The position numbers and the translations under genes were made by a program. The notes below the pieces were generated by a model. It did not search any database. It was not told where the DNA came from and saw only the letters and a list, made by a program, of their open reading frames with translations. A stretch of DNA of 64,000 bases from Naematelia aurantialba (lineage: Eukaryota; Basidiomycota; Tremellomycetes; Tremellales; Naemateliaceae), in contig JAKFAO010000008.1 in NCBI GenBank assembly GCA_021527695.1, positions 186,001 through 250,000 on the forward strand. Direction: 5' to 3'. Shown in pieces: positions 48,650 through 58,518 of the stretch; positions within the stretch are counted from its first letter, which is position 1; every line of letters starts with the position of its first letter.

Positions 48650-50363
48650 TCACACAGCGGCAGGCTCTCGCCTACCGCCTCGCCCGTTGAATCCCGCCCA
48701 CTCCCTCATTGTGTTCACTTCGACGACGCCCTCCTGCGTCTCATCGGCAATACATCGCACTACGGCCTCTGCAACATGGTCGACATGCAGGGGATGTGTT
48801 CTGAGTGCTTCTGCTGCGCCAGCGAGGGTCGATGCAGAGGCGAATGGGTTCGTACTGCTCGTGCGGTCTGCGAGAGTCGCAGAGAGGGAGAGGAGGAATG
48901 CGGGAAGAGTCGACAGGGGCCGTGTGTGGGGATGGTACATGAGTCCTATAGTGGTGTCAGCTCTGTCGTGCCCCTTCAGCTTCTCATCTCTGCATGCGCA
49001 GCTGTCTCTCAAGAGCAGGGACAAGGACGGCGTTTTGGGTGTGTGAACATGTGGTGTCGTGTGATGCGATATGTATGAATGAATTATGTAGGGGGTTGGA
49101 AGCATCGCCTGGACATGGCATGGATATCGTCCATGTGCATGCGAAGAGTGTAGCTAGCGACCTACCTGGGCGCATGAACAGTGGACGAACGCCGGCTTCA
49201 GGCGCAGCCAGACACCGCTGTGTGATCTGCAGCTCGGCCTGGCGCTTCGTCTCGATATATCGTGAGGACACAAGCGGGCGGAACGCATCGGCCGCGGAGA
49301 TGTAGACGAAGGGTCTTGTCTTGCCTGATGACGAGGGTGATGACGACGAAGGCGCCGCGAGCAAGGCGTCGAGGACGTTGAGGGCTGCATGGAGTCAGTG
49401 TCAGTATCGGGATGGTATCAAGGGCACGATGCAGGACGCATAGGGGAACATCGTTTGAGAGGGGAAGCGTAGGGGACGATGGAGATAAGAGAGGCGGCGC
49501 ACCGGAGTCGCGGTTCATCCCCTCGTACCCCCTCATCCTGTCCTCCTGCGTCTTGAGCGGGTTCCCGTCTCCGCCGCCGAGCCCCAACAACGCCCTGGCA
49601 AGACCAAACACAGTCCCATCGCGAAGAGCGCGCTTGTATCCCGCGTCCTCGAGGAGTATACCGATGGTATGTACGACCGCTGTTGACGACGCCACGAGCG
49701 GAGCAATGGCGGCAGGGTCAAAGGCGGAGGCGGCGTGGTAGGTCACCGATTGCGACCAGGCGGGGGTGTGGCCGGCTGGTGTTGTGTATGGTTTCCCTGA
49801 TGAGCTGTGGTGAGATCAGGGAGGAGAGCGCAGGAGGAGAGCGATGGCAGGAGAGCATGGGAGGAGGGTATGGGAGGAGAGCACGGGAGGAGAGAAGACA
49901 GGGGCAACCAAGAATCGCAGATGTGATCGATGGTCGATAGATGATGCAAGGAGCAGAATGGACAGGTGAAGAGTGATGCACAAGTGGGCGCATGGTATTG
50001 GTTACGAGGACCGACAACGAAGAGGACGAGAGCACGTCAGCGGAGAAACCTAGATCTATCAAGCGAGAGCACATACCTCATACTTGACACGTCCCAGCCG
50101 CGCGAAACAGCGGCCTTGCAGATCGCCGAGCCTGGTGGTCAGTACCCGTGCGCATCGGCATCGCCATAGAGGTGGGGGGAGAAGCTTGGAGGTAAGGAAA
50201 AGAAGCGAGGACGGGGGAGAAGAAGCTTGGAGGCGAGGAGAAGAAGCTTCCAGGCGGGGAGAAGAAGCTTGGAGTCAAGGGGAGAACAGCAGCGTGGAGG
50301 GCACGACGGCGTACCGAGGAACCCATTTCCCCCTACGACGAGGACCTTGGGGACTGCAGACAT
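48650..50363 (-). CDS. COQ11: COQ11-like NAD(P)-binding atypical short-chain reductase, mitochondrial
   Basis: Five exons (50315-50363, 50077-50131, 49503-49804, 49166-49384, 48650-48945) give 306 residues. The protein starts MSAVPKVLVVGGNGFLGSAIC, a Rossmann dinucleotide-binding loop (GGNGFLG) followed by SRGWDVSSMSSSGKP. Then VVHTIGILLED, LNVLDALLA, VYISAADAF, YIETKRQAE and MRPGLMYHP follow the NDUFA9/COQ11 branch of extended reductases, ending with HVDHVAEAVVRCI. Yeast Coq11 (YLR290C) is part of the coenzyme Q synthome in mitochondria. A clear N-terminal presequence is not visible. The closely related complex I subunit NDUFA9 is the main alternative; the short length favours COQ11. Confidence 0.82.
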
Positions 50364-50597
50364 CGTTGGAGATGGACGAGAACGAGTACAACGAGCGACT
50401 GGACGATCAAGCGAGGCTCACCAACATTTCGGGTGGAGGCATTGGACCGATCATGCAGGCTGGAATAACAGACACCCAAAGCAGAGATTCTGGACACTGG
50501 ACACTCAGACGCAGAGGTACTGCGCGCCGTGCATCGCTCTAGAGGCGCATGCAGGTGGAGCAGTGGACATCGGGACAGACTACTATGCATGTACAAT

Positions 50598-52234
50598 CTA
50601 CTTTGGAGGTTCGTATGGCTTGACGAGCATCTGCCCCCGTCAGCCTCGGCCCCGATCCCAACGCTGCCAACGCTGCCAACGCTGCCGACTGTGCGACTCC
50701 GATGCAGACTCATGCAGACTCACCTTGCTAAACTCCTTGATCTTCTCCACCCCGCGCACCTCCTCAGTCAACAACGGGAGCTGGACAATGTGGAAGCCGT
50801 CCTCGTACAGGTCGAATGCCTCGCGCAGGTATTTCTGCTGCATCTTGTGCCGGACGCTACATTGCTCGCAGTTGTCCCCTGGCGAAGTTAGCACTTGCAC
50901 GCTGCACGCTGACTGGGTACAGGTTTCATCGCACAAAGAAGAGTGCGAGCCGAGGGCAAGGTGAGCATTGCACGCTGACGACGTACCGGGTTTTGGAAAG
51001 AGCAGCTGATTGACGACAATGTTGTGTGTGTCAATCTCATACTGCGTGAGCTCCTGGATCAACCGCTCCGTCTCGTAGAGCGACAGGAACTCGGAGATGC
51101 ACACGCAGACAAACGTCGTCTTGTCCTAAACGGCTCAAGCATCAGAATCCGAGCTGCGCGAGCCATGGCGCCCCAAGCTGGGGGTAGCTGGGGGCGTGAA
51201 TGTCACTGACGGGGTTTTTGAACTGCGTGTTGACCTCGGTGATGACCTCTCGCATGGCCTCGAGCTTGGCAAACATATCTTCCTGTTGGCCGCCGCCACC
51301 AAACATCGCTTGCATCTACGTTGTCAGCTTGAGTCCTACCAACCGGCAAAGGCAAGCTGACTTGTTGCAGCATAGGACCGAAGCGGCCAGACAGGGTGCT
51401 GAGCTTGCCCAGAGCTTTCTCGAGGACCGAGGGGAACGAGAGGAAGCGCAGGGTATGGCCGGTCGGCGCCGTGTCGAATACGATCACGGAGAACTCCATC
51501 GACTTGACATGCCTGTCCATGAGCGCGAGCAGGCACGCCATCCGCCGCGGTCAAGCGCTCACTTCATGATCTCTGCGAAACCCATCGCCTCGTCTACCCC
51601 TGGAATGGCAAACGCCAGATCCTGCATCATCCCGCCCATCCCTCCGCTCTGATCAGCTAGGCGCATGCGTCAGCTCCCACCAAACACCCAATCACCGGGC
51701 ACGCGTGCCTCCACGCAGACAAAGCGCAGCCAAGCTCACAAGACTCGATCATCTCCTGCAAGCTCCCGTTTGGGTCGATCTCCATGGCGTACAGGTTGTC
51801 AAACCCGTTGACCTTTGTCGCATCTTTGCCAAACTTTTGAGAAAAGGCGTCGGAAAGGTTATGTGCTGGATCTGTAGACTGCGAACATGCATCAGTATCA
51901 AGCGACAAGCCGCCGATCGTGTGTGCTGTGGGCAAGCGGGCATGGGACGTACAATCAGGAGAACGGATTCGCGCACCGCGGCGAGCTGCACTGCCAGAGA
52001 GCATGATGTGGTGGTTTTCCCTGTTGAGAGAAAACAGGGAAAATGGATGTGAGCCAGACGAGGAGGAAGCAGAGGCTCTAGACGTACCGACACCACCTTT
52101 ACCGCCTAGAGTGATGATCAGCACAGGCTGTGGGCTGCGTGATCGATGAACATACCGCAAAAAATCCACTTGAGGCTCTTCTGGTCCAGAACATTTTGGA
52201 GCGTCGGTGGGAGCGGCTCAAAGTCGTCTGCCAT
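50598..52234 (-). CDS. GET3: GET3/TRC40 ATPase for tail-anchored protein insertion
   Basis: Ten exons (52156-52234, 52088-52105, 51953-52020, 51740-51878, 51563-51656, 51362-51512, 51211-51315, 50987-51125, 50724-50878, 50598-50630) give 326 residues. The deviant Walker A GGKGGVGKTT is spread over three exons, with an 18-bp exon coding most of it. Other landmarks are [53 protein letters not shown], the CEQC zinc-binding pair in [13 protein letters not shown], and the C-terminal [12 protein letters not shown]3 is a cytosolic homodimer that captures tail-anchored membrane proteins and passes them to Get1/Get2 at the ER. The 3' boundary is clear. The upstream neighbour on the same strand starts beyond 53.9 kb. 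Confidence 0.95.
52088..52105 (-). other. 18-nt micro-exon coding the GET3 P-loop
   Basis: Between a CTAG acceptor and a GTACGT donor. With one base from each neighbour it encodes the GGKGGVG core of the ATP-binding loop, so skipping it would remove ATPase activity while keeping the frame (18 is a multiple of three). Confidence 0.85.
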
Positions 52235-52453
52235 TGTGAACGAGTGTGGAGGTAGAAGGGAGCTCGGGGCCGTTCTCTGAGATGCACGAGACGCCAGCAA
52301 TGTTCGAGTTGTTCACGACGACAGGTGTAACAGTAGCTAGTAACGTGGAATGCACGAGCATCAACAGGAGCACCTCCACCATGACCAGACTTTGTTCGCT
52401 CCCCCCTTCTTGCCTGTGCGGTTCACAGGCGTGCATGTAACTGATTGCATCTA

Positions 52454-53972
52454 TCAACTGTCCCCGACCGGCGCAAGCTCCTTGGCGCGCGTGCGTCGTC
52501 GCGGCGTCTTTGAGGGTGTGGTAGGCGTGGAGACGGCTGGCGGAGGAGCCGCTTTCTGCTTGCTCTCAGTTGCCGGAGGAGCGTCTTTCGCAAGTGCCGG
52601 AGCGTTTTTCGCAAGGGCCGAAGGCGCGTCTTTCGCAGGGGCCGGAGCGTCTTTCGGCTTGGTATCCAGCGCCGCCAGAGTTTGCGCAGGAGGAGGGGAA
52701 GCTGTTCGTCCTATGCCGAGGAGATATGCGACCCTGCGTCATTAGCTATGCATGGCACTAGGCGGAGGTTGCCGATAGGCGAGAGTAGCGTGGCGCTGCT
52801 GGACGTAACGCTAGACGGAGGTGAAGGGACAGACCTGGCGAGGAAGAGGCCAGTCGTGATCCACACATTTCCATTGATGAGCGTTGTCCACCTTGCTGGG
52901 GTCTCGAGCAGCGACATGGGGAGCGGGAGGAGGGTGAAGAAGATGCTGCGTGATTCAGCTAGCGGACGAGGAGTATGCTCGCGCGAGCGTACTGTGTGAG
53001 CTACGCGTGGGGTCAGTGACGGGCAGTGGCGGGCAGTGACGGACAGTGACGGTGAGGTGGCGGTGGCGGTGGCGACGGTGACGGGTAGGGAAGTCAAGTG
53101 ACGGACAGTGACGGACAGTGACGGACACGGCAGTGGTGCAGGACGGACGAAGACGCACATCTGCAATGGCCAGCGGGACGAGTAACCCCTTGACGAGCTT
53201 CTCCTGTGCTGCCGCATGGCCACGTAGGGTGTGCTTGATGATGGGGAAGAGCGAGAGCGAGATCATCGCGACGAGGAGGAAGCCTGCGGGGTGAGCGGGA
53301 GACCGTATGGCGAGGTGAGCGAGAGCAGCACCGGGATGAGCATCAGGGCCGAGAGGAAGCGCAGGCCTGAGAGGAAGGAGGGCTGAGAGGAAGGAGGGCT
53401 GAGAGGAAGGAGGACAGAGAGGAAGGAGGACAGAGAGGAAGGAGGACAGAGAGGAAGCGCGGTCGGAGAGAAAGCGCAAGAAGGAGACCCACAAGACCCC
53501 AGACCACCAACCACCATCTGCCCCCTGACCGTGTTGCCCATGATCTTGGTGACGCGCTCGTAATGCGCCGGAAGGAGGTCGGCGGCGTACCGCTCCGGCA
53601 GGAAGATGGCGTATCCCGCGCCGGCGAGGGTGAGCGCCTGTCGGGTGCGGCCAAGATTGCATTCGTCGAGAAGGGTGGTGAGGTGATTTGTTCATATTGA
53701 TATGCGAGGTGATACGGTGATACGTCGATAAGTGACATGTTGATAAGTGACATTGATGATATGTCGATTGACATGTTGATTGACATGTGTACAAATGGGT
53801 ACGTCGAGATGTCGTCGATGACATGTCATGCGCATATTGTACAGTATGTTCACGTATCCAGAGAGGCGCGAAACATCGTATCAGCTCTGACAGCACAAAA
53901 CCAAACGCCCGGACGCACCGGCTCGACCAGCCAGAACAAGTAGTAATACCCCGCTGGGAGTGGGTCCCGCAT
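52454..53972 (-). CDS. Four-helix integral membrane protein resembling fungal DUF7704
   Basis: Five exons (53919-53972, 53508-53637, 53159-53283, about 52835-52977, 52454-52733) give about 243 residues. It opens with LPAGYYYLFWLVEP, then GAGYAIFLPERYAADLLP, FLLVAMISLSLFPIIKHTLRG, KLVKGLLVPLAIAD, WTTLINGNVWITTGLFLARVAYLLGIGR. This sequence of helices and the closing THGN-like motif plus FLxRxAxxLGIG fit a family of small fungal membrane proteins of unknown function; naming DUF7704 is from memory of that pattern. The C-terminal tail has repeated AKDAP units (about five) and ends basic (PRRRTRAKE). The acceptor of exon 4 is uncertain: it was chosen for phase. Two introns contain minisatellites. 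Confidence 0.6.
53012..53128. repeat. GTGACGGACA minisatellite in an intron
   Basis: Ten-base units (GTGACGGACA, with GGGCAGTGAC and GGTGGCG variants) recur in the third intron of the DUF7704-like gene. Confidence 0.8.
53355..53462. repeat. GAGAGGAAGGAGG minisatellite in an intron
   Basis: Units of about 16 bp (AGAGAGGAAGGAGGAC or GCTGAGAGGAAGGAGG) recur six or so times within the second intron of the DUF7704-like gene; purine-rich on the plus strand. Confidence 0.85.
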
Positions 53973-54331
53973 AGCGTCGGTACCGAATGACAGCGACGCC
54001 GCAGACGCAGAATTCAGAAGCAACGACAAGTGGCTGTGCAACACCAGTACTCTAGTGGTCAACACGGAGTCGAGTATGGTCAACTCGTAGTCTACTAGTG
54101 GGCAACAAGTAGTCGATAGCCGATAGTCGTGTAGTCATAATTCGGGCAGCGGCTCGACGCATAACCGGGTTCCCGCTGCATCCGTAACAGCATGGTGTAA
54201 GGTCATTACTCGATACAAACGACAAGCGAACGCGGACAAGGTGTGTTACGGACAAGGCGTCTCACCCCCCGAGGCCGCTCAGTACACTCGCCAGCACGCA
54301 TGCGCCGTCCACGTACATCGTGATCTACCTC
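53973..54331. other. Intergenic spacer between APN1 and the membrane-protein gene
   Basis: Contains the upstream region of the membrane-protein gene and the 3' end of APN1. Short near-repeats of TAGTCGATAGCCGATAGTCGTAGTC occur around 54060-54140. No gene seen. Confidence 0.4.
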
Positions 54332-56429
54332 CTAATCCGTGTGGCTCTCACAACCGCTCTCGTCCTCGTCCTCGTCTTCCTTGCCCTTCTTCCCCCTCGC
54401 TCCCTTCCCCTTCACTCCCTTGCCCTTCGCTGCCTTGCCCTTCGCCCCCCCACCACCCTCCTCCTTCTTCCCCTTGACCTTCTTCTCCTTTGGGGGATTC
54501 AACACGTCCCTCTCCTCCCGCCACCGCTCCGCGATTTCGGCCTCCCTGGACGCCCACTCGTCATCCTCGATCCCCTGGATCTCATACAGCAGCTTGATCT
54601 CGCGTGTCCACACGCTCAGCTCGCCCGCCTCGAGCGCTTTCTCAGGCGCAGGCGTCTCGAGGACAAGCGGGATCCCGCTGAACAGCGGGTCGCGCATGAT
54701 CATCCGAAACGCGGACAGACCAATCTTCCCCCTGGGCTCATCAGCTTGCAGCTTATGATTCCGCGCGGCAGGGAGGTATAGTTGAAGAGAGCCTATAAAA
54801 CAGACCACTGCGTCAAGACTCCACATCGACAACAAGTGGCAGTGGGCGTGTGGAGGAAGAGACAACAAAGCCACCCACAATCCGATGTTCTCATGCAAAT
54901 CCTTACACCCGCCCAAATCCGCCTTCGAGTCGTTCAGATGCACGCCCGCCAAGTACCCATTCCCAACCTCGTCGTTGAACCGCCTAAAAGTCTCGCGGTA
55001 CGTCTCTGGCGTGCGTATGTCGTAGCCCGCTGCAAAGAGGTGGCACGTATCGAGGCAGACGCGGACGCGCGACTTGTCGACGACGAGGGCGATGATGGAC
55101 GCGAGGTCGTGGAAGGTCGTGCCGATGATATTGGAGTTTGCGTTTGCCTGAATCACAGGGTTAGCAGTAGCAGGACGGATGGACGGGACTCGACTCGCCA
55201 TGTTCTCGATCACGCAGATAACGTCGGGCACCTCGCCGTGCACCTGGTTGATCGCCTTGGCGATTGAAGCATAGCTCTCTTCCTTGGTACATGCGCCCAC
55301 CGTGGATCCGGGACTGCGAAACTCAGCCGCCGATTCTCTCTGCGCCACACATTTTGACGCAACTCACTGCCAGTTATACAACCGGATTCCAAGCTGATAA
55401 CACCGGTAGATATCATCCTTGAAGCACTGATACGACGTCGCCCATTTCTCGCTAAGCGCACATGGGTCATTCTCTTTCCCGGGAGGTCCAGATGACTAAT
55501 GTGGGACGGAGACGTACGGATCTGGATTGCCCAGGTTTATTAGGTAGCTCCCGTGTACCAGGATAGAGTCTTGTGGGTACCCCAACCCTATGGAGATCAG
55601 TATGCTCTCCCGCGGGGAGCATCTTCGACCCCTCTCTGCCGTTTATGTCCTCGTCTCTCGACCGTATACCCCCATAATCCGTAAGATCCACGCTTCTTCT
55701 GAACCTATGCCGCGAAAACTCACCGCCATCCTCCTTCCTCTTGGACAACTCAATAAACCGCTGCACCGCCTCCTCCTCATAAGGATTGCTCTTCCACTGC
55801 CTCTGGCTCTTGACAAACATGGCCAATCCATTCGCGCCCGCCTTTCCAGCTCGCAGGAGCGCCGTAGCTGGCCCTCCACCGATCGAGACATGAGCGCCGA
55901 CAAGGTGCGGGCGCTGCTCCGGTTCCGACGCCAATCGGGATGGTGATGACGCTGCGATGGAGGTCGACGTAGCGGCGCTGGGAAGAGGGACAAGGCCGAT
56001 ACCGCCGTTTCGTGGGACACTGAGTGGGGCAAGGCGGAACGGCGGATAGCCTGATCGTGCTGGATGGTCTGAGGGGTCCAGTTCTGCAGGTGGCCACTTG
56101 CCCTGTGCTCGAGGTTTTTTAGCAGGTCGTTTGGGTGCGTCGTCGTCGTCGACATCAGGTTCCACTTTGGTGGCAGCAGCGGCAGTGGTGGTGCCATTGG
56201 TCTTTCCGGTTTTTCCATTCGTAGCGGGACTTCTGTTCGTAGCGGGAACTTTGGAGGCAGGCGAGGCGGGAGCATCTTTGGACTTGGCCACTGAAGCTGA
56301 AGCGCGAGGCTTCTTTGGTGGGTTTATCTGTGTCTCGGGCGCCCCGAGTGCAGGTGGGGGAGTGAGCGACGGCGAGCCGGACATGGCGCGCTTGACGGGC
56401 GTCAAGGTCTTGGAATTCCGAGGCGGCAT
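54332..56429 (-). CDS. APN1: Apurinic/apyrimidinic endonuclease 1 (endonuclease IV family)
   Basis: Six exons (55724-56429, 55518-55587, 55368-55451, 55199-55313, 54879-55147, 54332-54731) give 547 residues. The N-terminal 150 residues are Ala/Lys/Pro-rich with nuclear-localisation-like patches (KKPRA, KRPAKKPRAQGK). The barrel shows LVGAHVSIGGGP, LAMFVKSQRQWKSNP, ILVHGSYLINLGNPDP, GIRLYNWHPGSTVGACT, CVIENMA, VCLDTCHLFAAGYDIRT, LAGVHLNDSK, KDLHENIG and LVLETPAP, giving all nine metal ligands. The enzyme cleaves 5' to abasic sites in base-excision repair and trims blocked 3' ends. The C-terminal tail is strongly basic then acidic (KGKKEEGGGGAKGKAAKGKG, ending EDEDEDESG). The intron after CVIENM starts with GCGAGT. 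It is divergent from SDHAF4. Confidence 0.95.
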
Positions 56430-56738
56430 GGCACGCGTGTGTACGAGAGGAGGGAGGGCGAGGGAGCGGATGAAACGAGATATTATGTTGGACGGGGCGG
56501 ACTCCCGCTCTTATGCAAGCTGATGGTGTCTGTGTTGCGGTAGTGAGGTGTTGTGGGTCATTGAGCGACTCGACGAGCGTCTGGAGAGACTGCGAATCGC
56601 AGAGATCGCGTCAACTTTTCCACGTGGTTTGAGCACGTGGCGCTCGTCCATGCCGGATCGTCCCGGAAGTCCTCTGTGCTCCAAAAGCCTCATCTCGTCC
56701 GTTCGTCGACCTTTGCTGCCTTTCTCAGCCGTAGCAAC
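56430..56738. promoter_or_regulatory. APN1/SDHAF4 divergent promoter with two CACGTG boxes
   Basis: A 309-bp spacer between divergent genes. Two palindromic CACGTG elements lie at 56621-56626 and 56634-56639, 13 bp apart start to start, about 100-118 bp before the SDHAF4 ATG. CACGTG is bound by bHLH factors such as Cbf1 and USF-type regulators; which one applies is unknown. Confidence 0.6.
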
Positions 56739-57279
56739 ATGCTTTCCCGCGTCTTCAGCTTCTCAGCTTCCTCCTCATCGCGTCTACCCCCCCTGTCTAG
56801 ACTGAGCTCGTCGACCGCGCGGCTCTACACCTCGTCCTCCCGCACGTCATCGCGCACCTCCTTCACCCGCCCTGGACCGCCGCCACTTCCCCCAGCCGAG
56901 CAAGCGGAATTCGACAGCCTCCTCAAGTCGCACCAGACGGTAGGCGCGACGCCCGCCGCCACGGCCCCGTCCGCCGAGCTGGAGCAGCACAAGGACCTGC
57001 GCCGCGGCCCGAAGAAGGATTTCGAGGGCGACGTTAATCCACAGACGGGGGAGGTGGGGGGGCCAAAGACCGATCCGTTCAAGGCGGGCGATGCGGATTG
57101 GCAGTACGGCGGGAGAGTCACGGTGAGTCCACGAGTTGACGTGACGTGTGCTTTTGAGAAAGAGCGGCGCCCCGGGGGATAGAGGCAGGCGGCGGAAGTG
57201 ATGCAGGATGCAAAGGATGCAAGAGCAAAGGATGCAAGGATGCAAGGAATGAAGGTGCTGATGGGCGTAGGATTTCTGA
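56739..57279 (+). CDS. SDH8: Succinate dehydrogenase assembly factor 4 (SDHAF4/Sdh8)
   Basis: Two exons (56739-57122, 57271-57279) give 130 residues. The N-terminus MLSRVFSFSASSSSRLPP with many Ser and Arg and no acidic residues is a mitochondrial presequence. The C-terminal family signature is NPQTGEVGGPKTDPFKAGDADWQYGGRVTDF. The second coding exon contributes only Asp-Phe and the stop, which complete the conserved RV(T/S)DF end. SDHAF4 binds flavinylated Sdh1 in the matrix and protects it before assembly into complex II. An upstream in-frame ATG (56637) exists but would spoil the presequence. The 148-bp intron contains GGATGCAA repeats. Confidence 0.9.
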
Positions 57280-58518
57280 TTCTCATCGGCTCGCATCCGA
57301 GCAGGCGACGTGGCGCATGATGGATCAAGACTGCTCTCTTCATGATTGATCTTGCTTCCTTTTTGATCTTTCTTGCTCTTCCTCCTCGCAACAGGCATAG
57401 TGTTACACCATCACAAGCATAATATCCCAATGTACCGCATAGTATCCATGCCAGTCGTATGCCATACCCATGTCCAACTGGGTCACGAGCCAAATATTTG
57501 CTCCAGTGCGCCGCATCCTTCCGATCCTATGAAGGACCCAGCAGCTGTCACGGCCGTTGCTGTGATCCGAAAGGCCTCTGGCAGCACAGCCTCGCGCACG
57601 GAAACCCGCTCGGACAGCTGGGACACATCGAACAATCATGCAAGCAGGGCATCATTGTCAGCACTGCCTCTAGGGGGATGTCCTGATTTCCCGAACCGCG
57701 CGGCTCGCGAAACCCGGTCTCTTCAGCACAGTCATACACACAGTGTAATCACGCGTCTGATCGTCAGCGCAGTGCATAGAGGGATGGAGATGGGCGCTGA
57801 GATCGCTTCTGCCCCGTGCTGCCCCGCCTACGAGGTGCTGCCGCGTGCACAATGGAGAATAAGAAACTATGCATGAAGGAAGGTCGGAGCTTTTTGAACA
57901 GGGCTGATTGTACTGATTTTAGCCTGCAACAAAATCCCTCCGAAAGCGGAAGACGGACGTCGACTTGCTTCTTTCTTCTGCCTGCTACTACGTCTGCCTG
58001 TCTATATCCTCTCGGTCCTGCACGCTGTACTCTTGTATTCCTCTGTTCCCTACACAACTGCAGCGCATATAGTCGACAACAACGCTCGTCGAGGCCGCTG
58101 CGTGTCTGCCGCGTGAACGGGGCCCGGTAAATTTCCGGAAACTCTGTCGTTGGTCAGCTGCCCATCCGACGCCGGTGTCCGTCTTTGTTTGGCGGCCATC
58201 TCTCTACCGGCCCGCCCATCTGTATATCTGTAGTTCTGTATACACACGTCCTCGCAACACACCCGACCCTTGCGGCATGTACTGCAGCACCATATTAGGA
58301 CGGCACGACGCGCTCTGAGCTTCGAGACGCTGCGACATCAAGGAGCGGGACGACTGGGCGGAGACTCGAGCAGGCAGTGTTGACCTCGTGGGGTTTTCGG
58401 GTTCCAGAAAACCTTCCTGGGGGGACGATTTTCCTTGCTGTCACAGCTGCAGGCAACCACCTCGACACGGCCACTGCGACTCGGGCGCCACGCTGTGTCG
58501 TTCGGAAAACAGGCGGTG
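57280..58518. other. Intergenic region upstream of the aspartic protease
   Basis: No gene is supported. Short frames lack family similarity. The region should include the protease promoter and possibly an upstream exon carrying a signal peptide, which I could not identify. Confidence 0.4.
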
